From Achromobacter marplatensis (lineage in GTDB: Bacteria; Pseudomonadota; Gammaproteobacteria; Burkholderiales; Burkholderiaceae_B): 64,000 nucleotides of DNA. Position numbers and translations under genes: made by a program. The notes under the pieces are model-generated. The model saw only the letters and a list, made by a program, of their open reading frames with translations, had not been told where the DNA came from and made no database searches. Below are positions 56,422 through 64,000 of this stretch, piece after piece (positions within the stretch are counted from its first letter, which is position 1; the number at the start of each line of letters is the position of its first letter). Where the stretch lies: contig NZ_NJIG01000002.1 in NCBI RefSeq assembly GCF_002209535.1, positions 124,001-188,000 on the forward strand, written 5' to 3'.

Positions 56422-56632
56422 GGGCGGCCTCCGGGGTGGCCGCCCGGTCTACAGGGCGTGGCGGATTGCATGGCTTGTCTCCATTGTTCATCTGCGCCGC
56501 TGGGGCGGGCAGGACCCGCGCGGCATCGGCGCGGGCAGTTGTCGCCTCATCATCGGGCAGACTGCCGAATAAATAAATAGAATCTGCTTGATAAGACAGA
56601 TCACCAAAATCAATATTGGTGGAGACAAGCGC
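56422..56632. promoter_or_regulatory. Divergent promoter region, dioxygenase operon and LysR gene
   Basis: This 211-base gap is GC-rich on the left and distinctly AT-rich at about 56565-56625, where a CAATATTG palindrome (56611-56618) sits just before the LysR ribosome site (GGAG). This is where a LysR autoregulatory site would be expected. The exact operator is not assigned. Confidence 0.5.
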
Positions 56633-57535
56633 ATGAACCTGAAAGACGTGGACCTAAATTTGCTGGTCGTCTTCAATGAACTGCAGAAGCACGGCCGGGT
56701 GTCCGCCGTGGCCCAGAGCCTGGGCATTTCGCAACCCGGCGTCAGCAATGCGCTGGGCCGGCTGCGCAAGCTGCTGGGCGACGAGTTGTTCCTGCGCACG
56801 TCGCGCGGCATGGTGCCCACGCCCTACGCGGAATCGCTGGCCCAGCCCATCGCCGATGCGCTGGGCGCGCTGCACAGCACGTTGAACGCGCGGGCACGCT
56901 TCGATCCCGCGCGCAGCGAGCGGGCGTTCGTGATCGGCGTGAACGACGTAGGCGAAACCTATTTCCTGCCGCGTTTGATGCGGGCGCTGGATGGCGCGGC
57001 GCCCGGCGTCACGATCCGGACGGTGCGCACGACGTCGATCGACGTGAAAGACGAGATGGAGCGTGGCCGCATCGACCTGGCCATGGGCTTCCTGCCGGGC
57101 CTGAAAAGCGGCTTTTTCCAGCGCAAGCTGTTCAGCCAGCCCTACGTGTGCATCTTCCGGCGCGACCACCCGCTGGCGCGCTCAGGCGTAACGGCGCGGC
57201 AGTTCCGGGCGGCCGAACACGTGGCCATCGTGTCCGAAGGCACCGGCCACGGCGTGGTGGACGAGGTGATCGAACACGCCGGCATCCGCCGCCGCCTGCG
57301 GCTGACGGTGCCGCATTTCATGGCGGTGGGGCCGGTGCTGGCCGCCACGGACATGATCGCGGTGGTGCCGCAGCGATTCGCCGACTGCGCCTGTCAGCCT
57401 TTCGGCCTGGCGACGGCGCCCTGTCCGGTGAAGATTCCGGCGTCCGTCATCAACGTGTTCTGGCACGCCCGCAGCCACCGCGAACCCGCCAACCAGTGGT
57501 TGCGGCAAGTGGTGGTGGACGAGTTCGCGGATTGA
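56633..57535 (+). CDS. LysR-family regulator, NodD/NahR-like
   Basis: This 300-residue LTTR starts MNLKDVDLNLLVVFNELQKH, the N-terminus typical of the NodD/NahR/LinR group. The HTH VAQSLGISQPGVSNALGRLR follows. The effector domain has RIDLAMGFLPGLKSGFFQR, the NahR-like segment. NahR responds to salicylate, which fits the divergent salicylate/anthranilate-type dioxygenase operon. The stop is 7 bases from the convergent TonB receptor gene, leaving no room for a terminator. Confidence 0.9.
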   Translation: MNLKDVDLNLLVVFNELQKHGRVSAVAQSLGISQPGVSNALGRLRKLLGDELFLRTSRGMVPTPYAESLAQPIADALGALHSTLNARARFDPARSERAFVIGVNDVGETYFLPRLMRALDGAAPGVTIRTVRTTSIDVKDEMERGRIDLAMGFLPGLKSGFFQRKLFSQPYVCIFRRDHPLARSGVTARQFRAAEHVAIVSEGTGHGVVDEVIEHAGIRRRLRLTVPHFMAVGPVLAATDMIAVVPQRFADCACQPFGLATAPCPVKIPASVINVFWHARSHREPANQWLRQVVVDEFAD

Positions 57536-57542
57536 GGGGCGG

Positions 57543-59930
57543 TCAGAACTGGACTTGGGCGGACAGCGCGACGCTGCGGGGGCTGCCCAGGTAATAGCTG
57601 TTGAGCCAGTAGTCTTTGCCTGTCAGGTTGTTGACGTTCAAGCGCAGCGTCAACGGGCGGCCCGACACCTTGGCTGCGTAACGCAGCCCCAAGTCGAAGG
57701 TGGTGTAGGAGGGCAAGCGGCTGGTGTTGGTGGCCGTCGCCCATTGCTTGCCCACATGGTAGACCCCACCGGTGACGCTGAGCCCCGGCGCGAAAGGCAG
57801 TGCATATTCGGAATAAAGTTTTGCCATGAATTTCGGGACGTTTATGGGAACCTGGCCGTCGTTGGCGCCTCCTTCGACGCGTGCATGCAGCAAGGTGGCG
57901 CCGCCCATAATGGTCCATCCCTCGGTCACCTTGCCCACGGCCGACACTTCGCCGCCGCGGTGGCGCTGAATACCGTCTTGCGCGTAGACATTTGCGCTGT
58001 TGGTGAATTCGTAGGATTTCTCGATATCGAACAATGCGCCGCTGACCAGCACGCCACCCAGTTCGGCCTTGATGCCCAGCTCCTTTTGCTTGCTTTGCAT
58101 CGGCGGCATGGTCTGCAGCCGGTTGACGGCCTCCTCTGGCGCGATGCCTCCTTGCTCCAGGCCTTCGATATAGGTCGCATACGTCGTCAGCCATGGCGCG
58201 GGCGTAAAGATCAGGGACGCGTTGGGCGAGTTCCGGCCCCGGTCATAGTCCGGCTGGGTGGCGTTGCCATTTGCATCGCGGTCGATGGTCTGGATCGTGC
58301 TGCGGTTGATGCCGACCAGCGCCGACCACTGTTCATTGAACCGGATCAGGTCGCCAATCATGAAGTTGTCGTTGCGGACGCGACTGGAGAAGTACATCGC
58401 CTTGGACGGCGTGGACGGCCAAACCGGCTCCGCGACATGCGTAGGCGAATCCAGCCCGTAGGGGCCCAGATACCCGGTGCTGGGGAAGTAGTTGGTCTGC
58501 CATTGCCTGTCCGTGTAGCCGTAATAGCCCATCGTGATCTTGTGGGCGACGGGGCCGGTGCCGAACGAAATGTCCGCCAACGCTTGCCATGATTCCGACT
58601 CGGTGCGGGTCGGGCCCACCTTCTGGCGCAACTGGAAATACTCACCGGGTCCGCGCACCGAGTTCATGGTGTGGTATTGCACGGGCCTGTCTTGATATTC
58701 GCGGATGTGCGCCACGCGCAGCGTCAGGTTGTCGCTGGCCTCATAGGTGGCGCGAGCCATCCATTTGCGGGTTTCGGTCTCGTCGCGGATCCACGGCTGG
58801 CTCCAGTTTTTGCTGGTGTCCAAGGTGGGACGGGACACGCCTTCCCGGAAGAACCAGTAGGACGAAGGCGCCTGCATCTTGTAATCGCCATAGGACGCGC
58901 CCAGCTCAAGCTTGAAGCGATCGGTGATGTTGAAGTCCAGTGCCGCGCTGGCCAGCGTGCGGTCGATCTTCTGGTCATCCACTGCGGTGTCGCCGTCCTG
59001 GCGCACGAGATTGACGCGATAGCCGACCTTGCCATTGCTGTCGACGGGGCCGCCGAAGTCGCCGTGCACGTAGTACTGGCTGCCGCCGTAGTTGCCTACC
59101 GTGATGCTGTTCAGCCGCTCTGCCGTGGGGCGTTTGTTGACGTAGTTCACCATGCCGCCGGGCGAGGCGGCGCCAAACAGGAATCCCGACAAGCCGTTCA
59201 GGATTTCGACCCGCTCCTTGTCTTCCAGCGACGCGGCAAAGCCGTAAGAGCGACGCAAGCCATCTTCGGCCCGGTCATAGCTGTTGAAGCCACGGATCTT
59301 CACCATCGGCGCCCATCCGCTGATCTGCGGCGTCTGCGACAGGGTGGACGGGCTGATCTTGTAGACGTCGTCCGGGGACTGCGCCTGCACGTTCTGCAGC
59401 AGTTCCCGCGACACGACGTTGAAGGCGTAGGGCGTATGCTGCCAATCCATGCCGCCCAGCGCGCCGACGGAAGACAAGGTCCCCGAGCGGTAACCGTCGC
59501 TGGCCAGCCCGTCCTGTTGCAGGGCGGCGGTGGCCGACCCGATGACGGTGACACTGGGCAAGGTCGTCACCCCGGGCGTGAGGCTGGCGCGCAAGGTGTA
59601 TTCGCCGCCGCCGCGGTTGACGGCTTCCAGCCCCGTTCCTGCCAGCAGCGCGTTCAGGCCGCCTTGCACCGATTGCCTGCCGCGCAGGCCGGGGCTGTCG
59701 CGGCCGGCGGTCAGCGACGCTTCGACCGACATCTGGATGCCAGCCTGCGCCGCGAACTGCGTCAGGACCCGGCTGAGCGCACCGGGCGCGATGTCGTAGT
59801 CGCGCTCGGCCGGCGCGGATTGCGCGGACTGCGCCACTGCCGATACGGCGGTGGCCAGGGCGATGCCTAGCAAGCTGGAACGGATCGCCAGCGACAGGAC
59901 GGTGCGGCGGATGGGGGGTGACGAATGCAT
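57543..59930 (-). CDS. TonB-dependent siderophore receptor with signalling domain
   Basis: This 795-residue outer-membrane receptor starts MHSSPPIRRTVLSLAIRSSL at 59930 (signal cleavage near VSAVAQSA). A STN signalling domain follows (about 48-115, YDIAPGALSRVLTQFAAQAG), then a plug domain with VKIRGFNSYDRAEDGLRRS and a 22-strand barrel ending ...RSVALSAQVQF with terminal Phe. The group is FpvA/FoxA/FhuE-like (ferric hydroxamate siderophores). The STN domain with adjacent FecR and FecI genes means that ligand binding probably signals to induce its own expression. Confidence 0.92.
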   Translation of the reverse strand: MHSSPPIRRTVLSLAIRSSLLGIALATAVSAVAQSAQSAPAERDYDIAPGALSRVLTQFAAQAGIQMSVEASLTAGRDSPGLRGRQSVQGGLNALLAGTGLEAVNRGGGEYTLRASLTPGVTTLPSVTVIGSATAALQQDGLASDGYRSGTLSSVGALGGMDWQHTPYAFNVVSRELLQNVQAQSPDDVYKISPSTLSQTPQISGWAPMVKIRGFNSYDRAEDGLRRSYGFAASLEDKERVEILNGLSGFLFGAASPGGMVNYVNKRPTAERLNSITVGNYGGSQYYVHGDFGGPVDSNGKVGYRVNLVRQDGDTAVDDQKIDRTLASAALDFNITDRFKLELGASYGDYKMQAPSSYWFFREGVSRPTLDTSKNWSQPWIRDETETRKWMARATYEASDNLTLRVAHIREYQDRPVQYHTMNSVRGPGEYFQLRQKVGPTRTESESWQALADISFGTGPVAHKITMGYYGYTDRQWQTNYFPSTGYLGPYGLDSPTHVAEPVWPSTPSKAMYFSSRVRNDNFMIGDLIRFNEQWSALVGINRSTIQTIDRDANGNATQPDYDRGRNSPNASLIFTPAPWLTTYATYIEGLEQGGIAPEEAVNRLQTMPPMQSKQKELGIKAELGGVLVSGALFDIEKSYEFTNSANVYAQDGIQRHRGGEVSAVGKVTEGWTIMGGATLLHARVEGGANDGQVPINVPKFMAKLYSEYALPFAPGLSVTGGVYHVGKQWATATNTSRLPSYTTFDLGLRYAAKVSGRPLTLRLNVNNLTGKDYWLNSYYLGSPRSVALSAQVQF

Positions 59931-60035
59931 GGCGGGGCCTTGTCGATAGGGAGAGAAGTCGGTCTTCACCCCGTATGCCAAACACGGGCATCGAAAAGGG
60001 AACCTCCGCCTGAAAATAGTTGTGCCCGGCGCGAA

Positions 60036-61019
60036 TTACTTCGGAATCACGACCACCCACCAGGGCATGGTGGCCCGCACGCGCACCGGCAGCGTGGCCG
60101 CCAGCGCGGCGAGTACGCGGTCCGTGTCGCCCACGGCATAGGCGCCGACGATCCGCAGGTCGGCCACTTCCGGCGCACACCCCAGATAGCCGCGCCGGTA
60201 ACGCGACAGCTCGGCGATGAAATCGCCCAGGCGCATGTTCTCGGCGACGATCAGCCCGTTGGACCACGAGCGGCGGGCCTCGTCGGCGGGCACCGGCGCG
60301 TCGGCGCCGGTGCGGGTAACGCGGGACTGCTGGCCGGCGTGCAGCAAGAGGGGGCGCGCGCCTGCCTGCAATGGCTCGACGCTTACCGCGCCGTCAAACA
60401 CCGCGACGACGCTGGCGCCGTCTTCCTGGTAGACGCTGTAGCGAGTGCCCAAGGCCCGCAGCCGCGCCTCGGCGGTGTCGACCACGAAGGGGCGGGCGGG
60501 CGACTGGATGTCGGGCGCGGTGTCGATCAGGATCTCGCCCGCGATCAGGTGGATGCGCCGCAGGTCCGCACGGTAGTCGACGTCGATCGCGCTATCCGTG
60601 TTCAACCACAGGCTGGCGCCGTCGGCCAGCCGGATTTGGCGTTGTTCGCCCAGGCCGGTGGCATGTTCGGCCGTCCAGACGCGCCACGGGGCGGTCCGTG
60701 CGGAAGCCCAGACGCCCAGGGCGGTGCCGCACAGCAGGGTCAGCATCTTCATGGCGCGCCGGCGCTGGGCGCGCTTGGCCGCCGCGGCATCCAGCAAGCG
60801 GTGCGCCATCGGCTTGTCGCCGCCGGGCACGTTCAGGAATTTGCCGCTGATGGCCTCGACCTGGCTCCAGGCCAGCTGATGGGCGGGGTCCGCATCGTGC
60901 CATTGCCGCCAGCGCAACCGCTCATCGGCGGGCACCGCCGGGGCCCGCAACACCGCAAACCATTCGGCGGCTTCCTGCAAGACCTTGAAGCTGGGAGAGG
61001 CGCCGCGGGCGGGCATCAT
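60036..61019 (-). CDS. FecR-family anti-sigma/sigma regulator
   Basis: This 327-residue inner-membrane regulator starts at the ATG at 61019, overlapping the sigma factor stop. The N-terminal cytoplasmic DUF4880-type domain (EAAEWFAVLRAPAVPADERLR, WRQWHDADPAHQLAWSQVE) is followed by one membrane segment (MKMLTLLCGTALGVWASA, about 100) and a periplasmic FecR domain (IRLADGASLWLNTDSAIDV; GTRYSVYQEDG). It relays the receptor STN signal to the FecI-type sigma factor. It lies 105 bases upstream of the receptor gene. Confidence 0.9.
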   Translation of the reverse strand: MMPARGASPSFKVLQEAAEWFAVLRAPAVPADERLRWRQWHDADPAHQLAWSQVEAISGKFLNVPGGDKPMAHRLLDAAAAKRAQRRRAMKMLTLLCGTALGVWASARTAPWRVWTAEHATGLGEQRQIRLADGASLWLNTDSAIDVDYRADLRRIHLIAGEILIDTAPDIQSPARPFVVDTAEARLRALGTRYSVYQEDGASVVAVFDGAVSVEPLQAGARPLLLHAGQQSRVTRTGADAPVPADEARRSWSNGLIVAENMRLGDFIAELSRYRRGYLGCAPEVADLRIVGAYAVGDTDRVLAALAATLPVRVRATMPWWVVVIPK

Positions 61020-61537
61020 GGCGCGACCGGCGCCGGCGCCAGGCTTGAGGTCAGGCACTGCAGCATCGCCTGCGCCATGTACTTCTTCACCATGCGCTCG
61101 GACACCTGCAGCTGCTCAGCGATCTCGATATAAGTGAGGCCTTCCAGATGGGCCAACAGAAAGGCGGTGCGGGCCTTGGGATTCAGCTGGTTCAGCAGCG
61201 CGTCCAGTTCGCACAGGGCGTCCATCAGCAGCGCGCGATCTTCGGGCGAGGGCAGGTGAGTGTCTGCGACGGTGGCCAGCGTGTCGTGGTAGGCGCGTTC
61301 CAGGTCCTGGCGCCGCCAGTGGTTCACGACCAGCCCGTGGGCGATCGTGGTCAGGAATGCGCGCGGTTCGCGTATCGGTTCCTGGTTGCGGAACAGGCGC
61401 ACGAACGTGTCGTGCGCGATGTCGGCCGCATCGAACGCGTTGCCCAGGCGCTGCCGCAACCATTCCTGCAGCCAGCCGTGATGGTCGCAGTACAGGGACT
61501 CGATGCGGGCGGATGCCGCAAGGCGGGGGGAGGACAC
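61016..61537 (-). CDS. FecI-like ECF sigma factor
   Basis: This 173-residue ECF sigma factor starts with GTG at 61537 (VSSPRLAASARIESLY). Region 2 has FDAADIAHDTFVRLFRNQEP and region 4 has LEGLTYIEIAEQLQVSERMV followed by KKYMAQAM, the classic FecI-type ending. With FecR and the receptor it makes an iron-siderophore cell-surface signalling unit. A Fur-box-like AT-rich sequence lies just upstream. Confidence 0.92.
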   Translation of the reverse strand: MSSPRLAASARIESLYCDHHGWLQEWLRQRLGNAFDAADIAHDTFVRLFRNQEPIREPRAFLTTIAHGLVVNHWRRQDLERAYHDTLATVADTHLPSPEDRALLMDALCELDALLNQLNPKARTAFLLAHLEGLTYIEIAEQLQVSERMVKKYMAQAMLQCLTSSLAPAPVAP

Positions 61538-61560
61538 GATGGAACCGCTGACATGACGTC

Positions 61561-61587
61561 AATAAGAATGAGTATCAATTATTATTC
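61561..61587 (-). promoter_or_regulatory. Putative Fur box upstream of the FecI-like gene
   Basis: Read on the minus strand, AATAATTGATACTCATTCTT resembles the Fur consensus GATAATGATAATCATTATC and is strongly AT-rich in a GC-rich setting. It lies 24-50 bases before the GTG start, overlapping the expected promoter. Repression by iron-loaded Fur is inferred. Confidence 0.6.
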
Positions 61588-61632
61588 AGCGGCGCCGGTT
61601 TGGCAATCGGCGCATGCCCTTGGCAGGCGGGC

Positions 61633-62265
61633 TCAGGCTTCCCGCAGCGTGACCGTGAACCAGCCGCGCAGGGCATTGGACAGGCGGATCTCGTCGGCGG
61701 CGTGCAGATCGGCCAGCGTCAGCACGCGTTCGCGGACGTTGCCCGTGTCCAGCAGTTCGCCGCGTTGCACGCCGGGCAGGCAGCCGCTATCGACCGGCGG
61801 GGTGTACCAATGGCCGTCCATGCGCAGGTACACGTTGCTGCGGCTGCCTTCGCACAGCTCGCCGCGTTCGTTCAGGTACAGCAGGTCGAAGATATGCGGG
61901 TGCGCGGGCAGCCATTCGATCGTCTTGGTGTACCAGGGGCGGTGCGTGGTCTTGTAGCGGAGCAGCGGTTCCGAGGAACGCAGCGCCTCGGGCGCCAGCA
62001 TCACCTCCTGGATGGCGGGCAGCGGCGGCAGCCGGGCGGTCTGAATATGGCGGGAGCCGTCTCGGGCCACCAGCAAGCGTAGCCGATGCGGGCCAGGGGT
62101 GACGAGCCCCATCGCGGCGATCATGATGTCGCCTTCCACCGACCGTCCGCCCCAGACATAGCCCAGCGCCTTGCAGGACGCCTCCAGGCGCTGCAGGTGA
62201 CGGGCCAGCAGGGGTACGCGTTGTTCGGCATCGACCAGGATGGTCTCGATCAATTCGGGTTGCAT
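61633..62265 (-). CDS. pabC: Class IV aminotransferase, probable aminodeoxychorismate lyase
   Basis: This 210-residue PLP enzyme of fold type IV has its PLP lysine probably in LLRYKTTHRPWY. ELCEGSRSNVYL and SGCLPGVQRGELL are the class IV signatures. I start it at 62265, since AGGAG lies upstream; an ATG at 62283 is possible. It follows pabB by 75 bases on the same strand and should release pyruvate from aminodeoxychorismate to give p-aminobenzoate for folate. Confidence 0.87.
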   Translation of the reverse strand: MQPELIETILVDAEQRVPLLARHLQRLEASCKALGYVWGGRSVEGDIMIAAMGLVTPGPHRLRLLVARDGSRHIQTARLPPLPAIQEVMLAPEALRSSEPLLRYKTTHRPWYTKTIEWLPAHPHIFDLLYLNERGELCEGSRSNVYLRMDGHWYTPPVDSGCLPGVQRGELLDTGNVRERVLTLADLHAADEIRLSNALRGWFTVTLREA

Positions 62266-62340
62266 GGGACTCTCCTGGGACAAGGCGGGCGGGGCCGCGC
62301 TCTATGCTACTCCCGCTGCCGCCATCCTACGGTTATATCG

Positions 62341-63477
62341 TCAGGCGCGCAAAATCCGGGCCTTCCAATGGCATTCCTGCCATTCCTCCGCGGGGTTCGA
62401 GTCGTGCACGATGCCGCCGCCCACGCTGTAGACGCCGTGGCCGGCTGGGTCCAGCACCAGGGTGCGGATCGCCACGTTCAACGAGAAATCGCCATCCGGC
62501 GCCAGCCAGCCCACGCTGCCGCAGTACAGCCCGCGCGGCGCGGTTTCCATCTGGCGGATGCGGCGCATGGCGGCCACCTTGGGGGCGCCCGTAATCGAAC
62601 CGCAAGGGAACAGGGCGTAAAGCACGTCTTGCAGCGTGGCCTCCGGCGCCAGCGCCGAGACGGTGGACGTCATGGTCCAGACCGTGGGGTAGCGTTCCAG
62701 CGAGAACAGCGCGTCGACCTTGACCGAACCCGGCTGGGCCAGCCGGCCCAGGTCGTTGCGCAGCAAGTCCACGATCATCAGGTTCTCGGCGCGGTTCTTT
62801 TCGCTGGCCAGCAATTCCTGGCCCAGGCGCGCGTCTTCGACGGGATCGGCGTGGCGCGGCGCGGTGCCTTTCATGGGGCGGGTCGTCAGCCGCGGACCTT
62901 CACGCCGCACAAAGAGCTCGGGTGAAAAAGACAGCACCGTGCGGTCGCCGTCCTGGATGAAGGCGCCGTGGGCCACCGGATTGCGGGCGGCGATGCGGCG
63001 GTAGAGCGTGGCCGGATCACCCTGGTACTGCAGATCCAGCGCTTGCGTGAAATTGACCTGATAGAGCTCGCCGTCGCGGATCAGCCCGCGGATGGCGTCG
63101 ATCTGGCGCACATAGTCTGCTTCGGTCATGCGCGGCGCAGGCAGGCTGATGGACGCGGGCGCGCTGCCGGCGTCGGGCGCGTCCCACGGGGCCTCGTCGA
63201 TCTTGCGTTCGAACACCAGCGCGGTCAGGCGGGGGCGTCCGTCGTCGCGCGGGGGCGTCCACGGGCCGGCGGGCGCGGCCAGGGCGGCCTCGGGCAACAG
63301 CCATTCGCCCAATTCGTAATCCAGCAACAGGGCGATCCATCGCCCCTCCCGCCGCGCGGCCTCGATGGCCGCCAGCACGGGGGCGACGTCGGCCGCGGCG
63401 CGCGCTTCGATCCGGGAGCAAAAGCCCTCGAAGCGCAGCGCGCGGCCGGCCAGCCGGTCTTCAAAACGACATTCCAT
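62341..63477 (-). CDS. pabB: Aminodeoxychorismate synthase component I
   Basis: PabB (378 residues) makes 4-amino-4-deoxychorismate from chorismate and ammonia. The chorismate-binding domain has YQVNFTQALDLQYQGDPATL, TRPMKGTAPRHADPVED (the PIKGT-type motif), AENLMIVDLLRNDLGRL and CGSITGAPKVAAMRRIRQME. The short N-terminal part makes it smaller than TrpE, as usual for stand-alone PabB. It pairs with the downstream pabC; folK of the same pathway is at 19562. Confidence 0.92.
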   Translation of the reverse strand: MECRFEDRLAGRALRFEGFCSRIEARAAADVAPVLAAIEAARREGRWIALLLDYELGEWLLPEAALAAPAGPWTPPRDDGRPRLTALVFERKIDEAPWDAPDAGSAPASISLPAPRMTEADYVRQIDAIRGLIRDGELYQVNFTQALDLQYQGDPATLYRRIAARNPVAHGAFIQDGDRTVLSFSPELFVRREGPRLTTRPMKGTAPRHADPVEDARLGQELLASEKNRAENLMIVDLLRNDLGRLAQPGSVKVDALFSLERYPTVWTMTSTVSALAPEATLQDVLYALFPCGSITGAPKVAAMRRIRQMETAPRGLYCGSVGWLAPDGDFSLNVAIRTLVLDPAGHGVYSVGGGIVHDSNPAEEWQECHWKARILRA

Positions 63478-63482
63478 GCGTA

Positions 63483-64000
63483 TTACTGCGGTTGATGTGC
63501 CAGGAATTCCGTGAGGACGCGTCCGGTATGGGAGTGGTCGGCCAAGGTCATCACATGTTCCGGCGAGCCTTCGGCAACCAGTTGGCCGCCGCCCGTGCCG
63601 CCTTCGGGGCCCAGGTCCAGCAGCCAGTCGGCTTCGGCGATGACGTCCAGATTATGCTCAATCACAACGACCGTGTTGCCCGCCTCCACCAGGCGGTGCA
63701 GCACATGAATCAGTTTTTCCACGTCAGCCATCGACAAGCCCACCGTCGGTTCATCCAGCACGTACAGCGTGTGCGGAATGCGCGAGGCGCGGCCGGTCTT
63801 GATCAGGCCGTCGGTCAGGCGCGCCTTGGACAGTTCGGTCACCAGCTTGATGCGCTGTGCCTCGCCGCCCGACAGGGTGGGCGAAGGCTGGCCCAAGGTC
63901 AGGTAGCCCAGCCCCACGTCCTGCATCAGCTGCAGCGGGCGGTGGATCTTCGGGTGCGCCGCGAAGTAGCCGATGGCGTCGTCCACTTCCATGGACAGCA
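63483..64000 (-). CDS. uvrA: Excinuclease ABC subunit A, C-terminal part (5' end outside window)
   Basis: The last 172 or so residues of UvrA are present, the damage-recognising ATPase of nucleotide excision repair. The second ABC signature [17 protein letters not shown], Walker [20 protein letters not shown] and H-loop [20 protein letters not shown] are clear. The end ([15 protein letters not shown]) is intact. pabB starts 5 bases after the stop. Confidence 0.95.
   Translation of the reverse strand, partial: LSMEVDDAIGYFAAHPKIHRPLQLMQDVGLGYLTLGQPSPTLSGGEAQRIKLVTELSKARLTDGLIKTGRASRIPHTLYVLDEPTVGLSMADVEKLIHVLHRLVEAGNTVVVIEHNLDVIAEADWLLDLGPEGGTGGGQLVAEGSPEHVMTLADHSHTGRVLTEFLAHQPQ

Overview
The window is about 64 kb of GC-rich, densely packed, mostly housekeeping-plus-catabolic chromosome from a betaproteobacterium. 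The gene content (four Bug/TctC-type periplasmic receptors, five LysR regulators, several family III CoA-transferases, the hda-HAD-pcnB-folK block facing purM, and separate pabB and pabC) points to the Alcaligenaceae, most likely Achromobacter or a close Bordetella relative. This assignment is inferred from gene style, not from a database search. No phage, insertion sequence, CRISPR array, rRNA or tRNA was seen.

Left third (1-19.3 kb): after the end of a class I fumarase comes a run of CoA-thioester catabolic loci. (i) A LysR gene diverges from an SDR dehydrogenase, a MaoC hydratase and a CoA-transferase, with a Bug receptor downstream of the LysR gene. (ii) A probable five-gene minus-strand operon holds a DUF35 protein, a thiolase-like protein lacking the usual nucleophilic cysteine, an acyl-CoA ligase, a Bug receptor and a nitronate monooxygenase-like protein. 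It diverges from two paired acyl-CoA dehydrogenases and an enoyl-CoA hydratase. (iii) A LysR gene diverges from a hydratase, CoA-transferase and CitE-like lyase set that matches the itaconate degradation route (Ich, Ict, Ccl), followed by a PfkB kinase.

Middle (19.5-33 kb): core genes folK, pcnB, a HAD phosphatase, hda, purM, miaA, mutL, a DedA protein, amiC, tsaE and fumC, then a third Bug receptor. From 33 to 46 kb: LysR/gamma-glutamyltransferase, an APC permease, a LysR-controlled AidB-like dehydrogenase-Bug-CoA-transferase operon, purU, an L-2-hydroxyglutarate oxidase-like flavoprotein with a flavin reductase, pdxH and a ChaC-like cyclotransferase.

Right part (46-64 kb): an MFS transporter, a MacA-MacB-outer membrane factor export system, an 887-bp repeat-filled gap, tcdA, a salicylate/anthranilate-type Rieske dioxygenase with a divergent NahR-like LysR gene, a FecI-FecR-TonB receptor iron-uptake unit, pabC, pabB and the end of uvrA.

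The most unusual non-coding signal is at 52653-53396. Two related palindromic elements lie in opposite orientation. Their 91-nt cores are strongly alike, but their terminal stems (and one internal hairpin) differ in sequence while staying base-paired, which suggests that a folded structure is conserved. They flank one of three dispersed copies of a second, larger palindromic repeat (the others are at 19370 and 37367).
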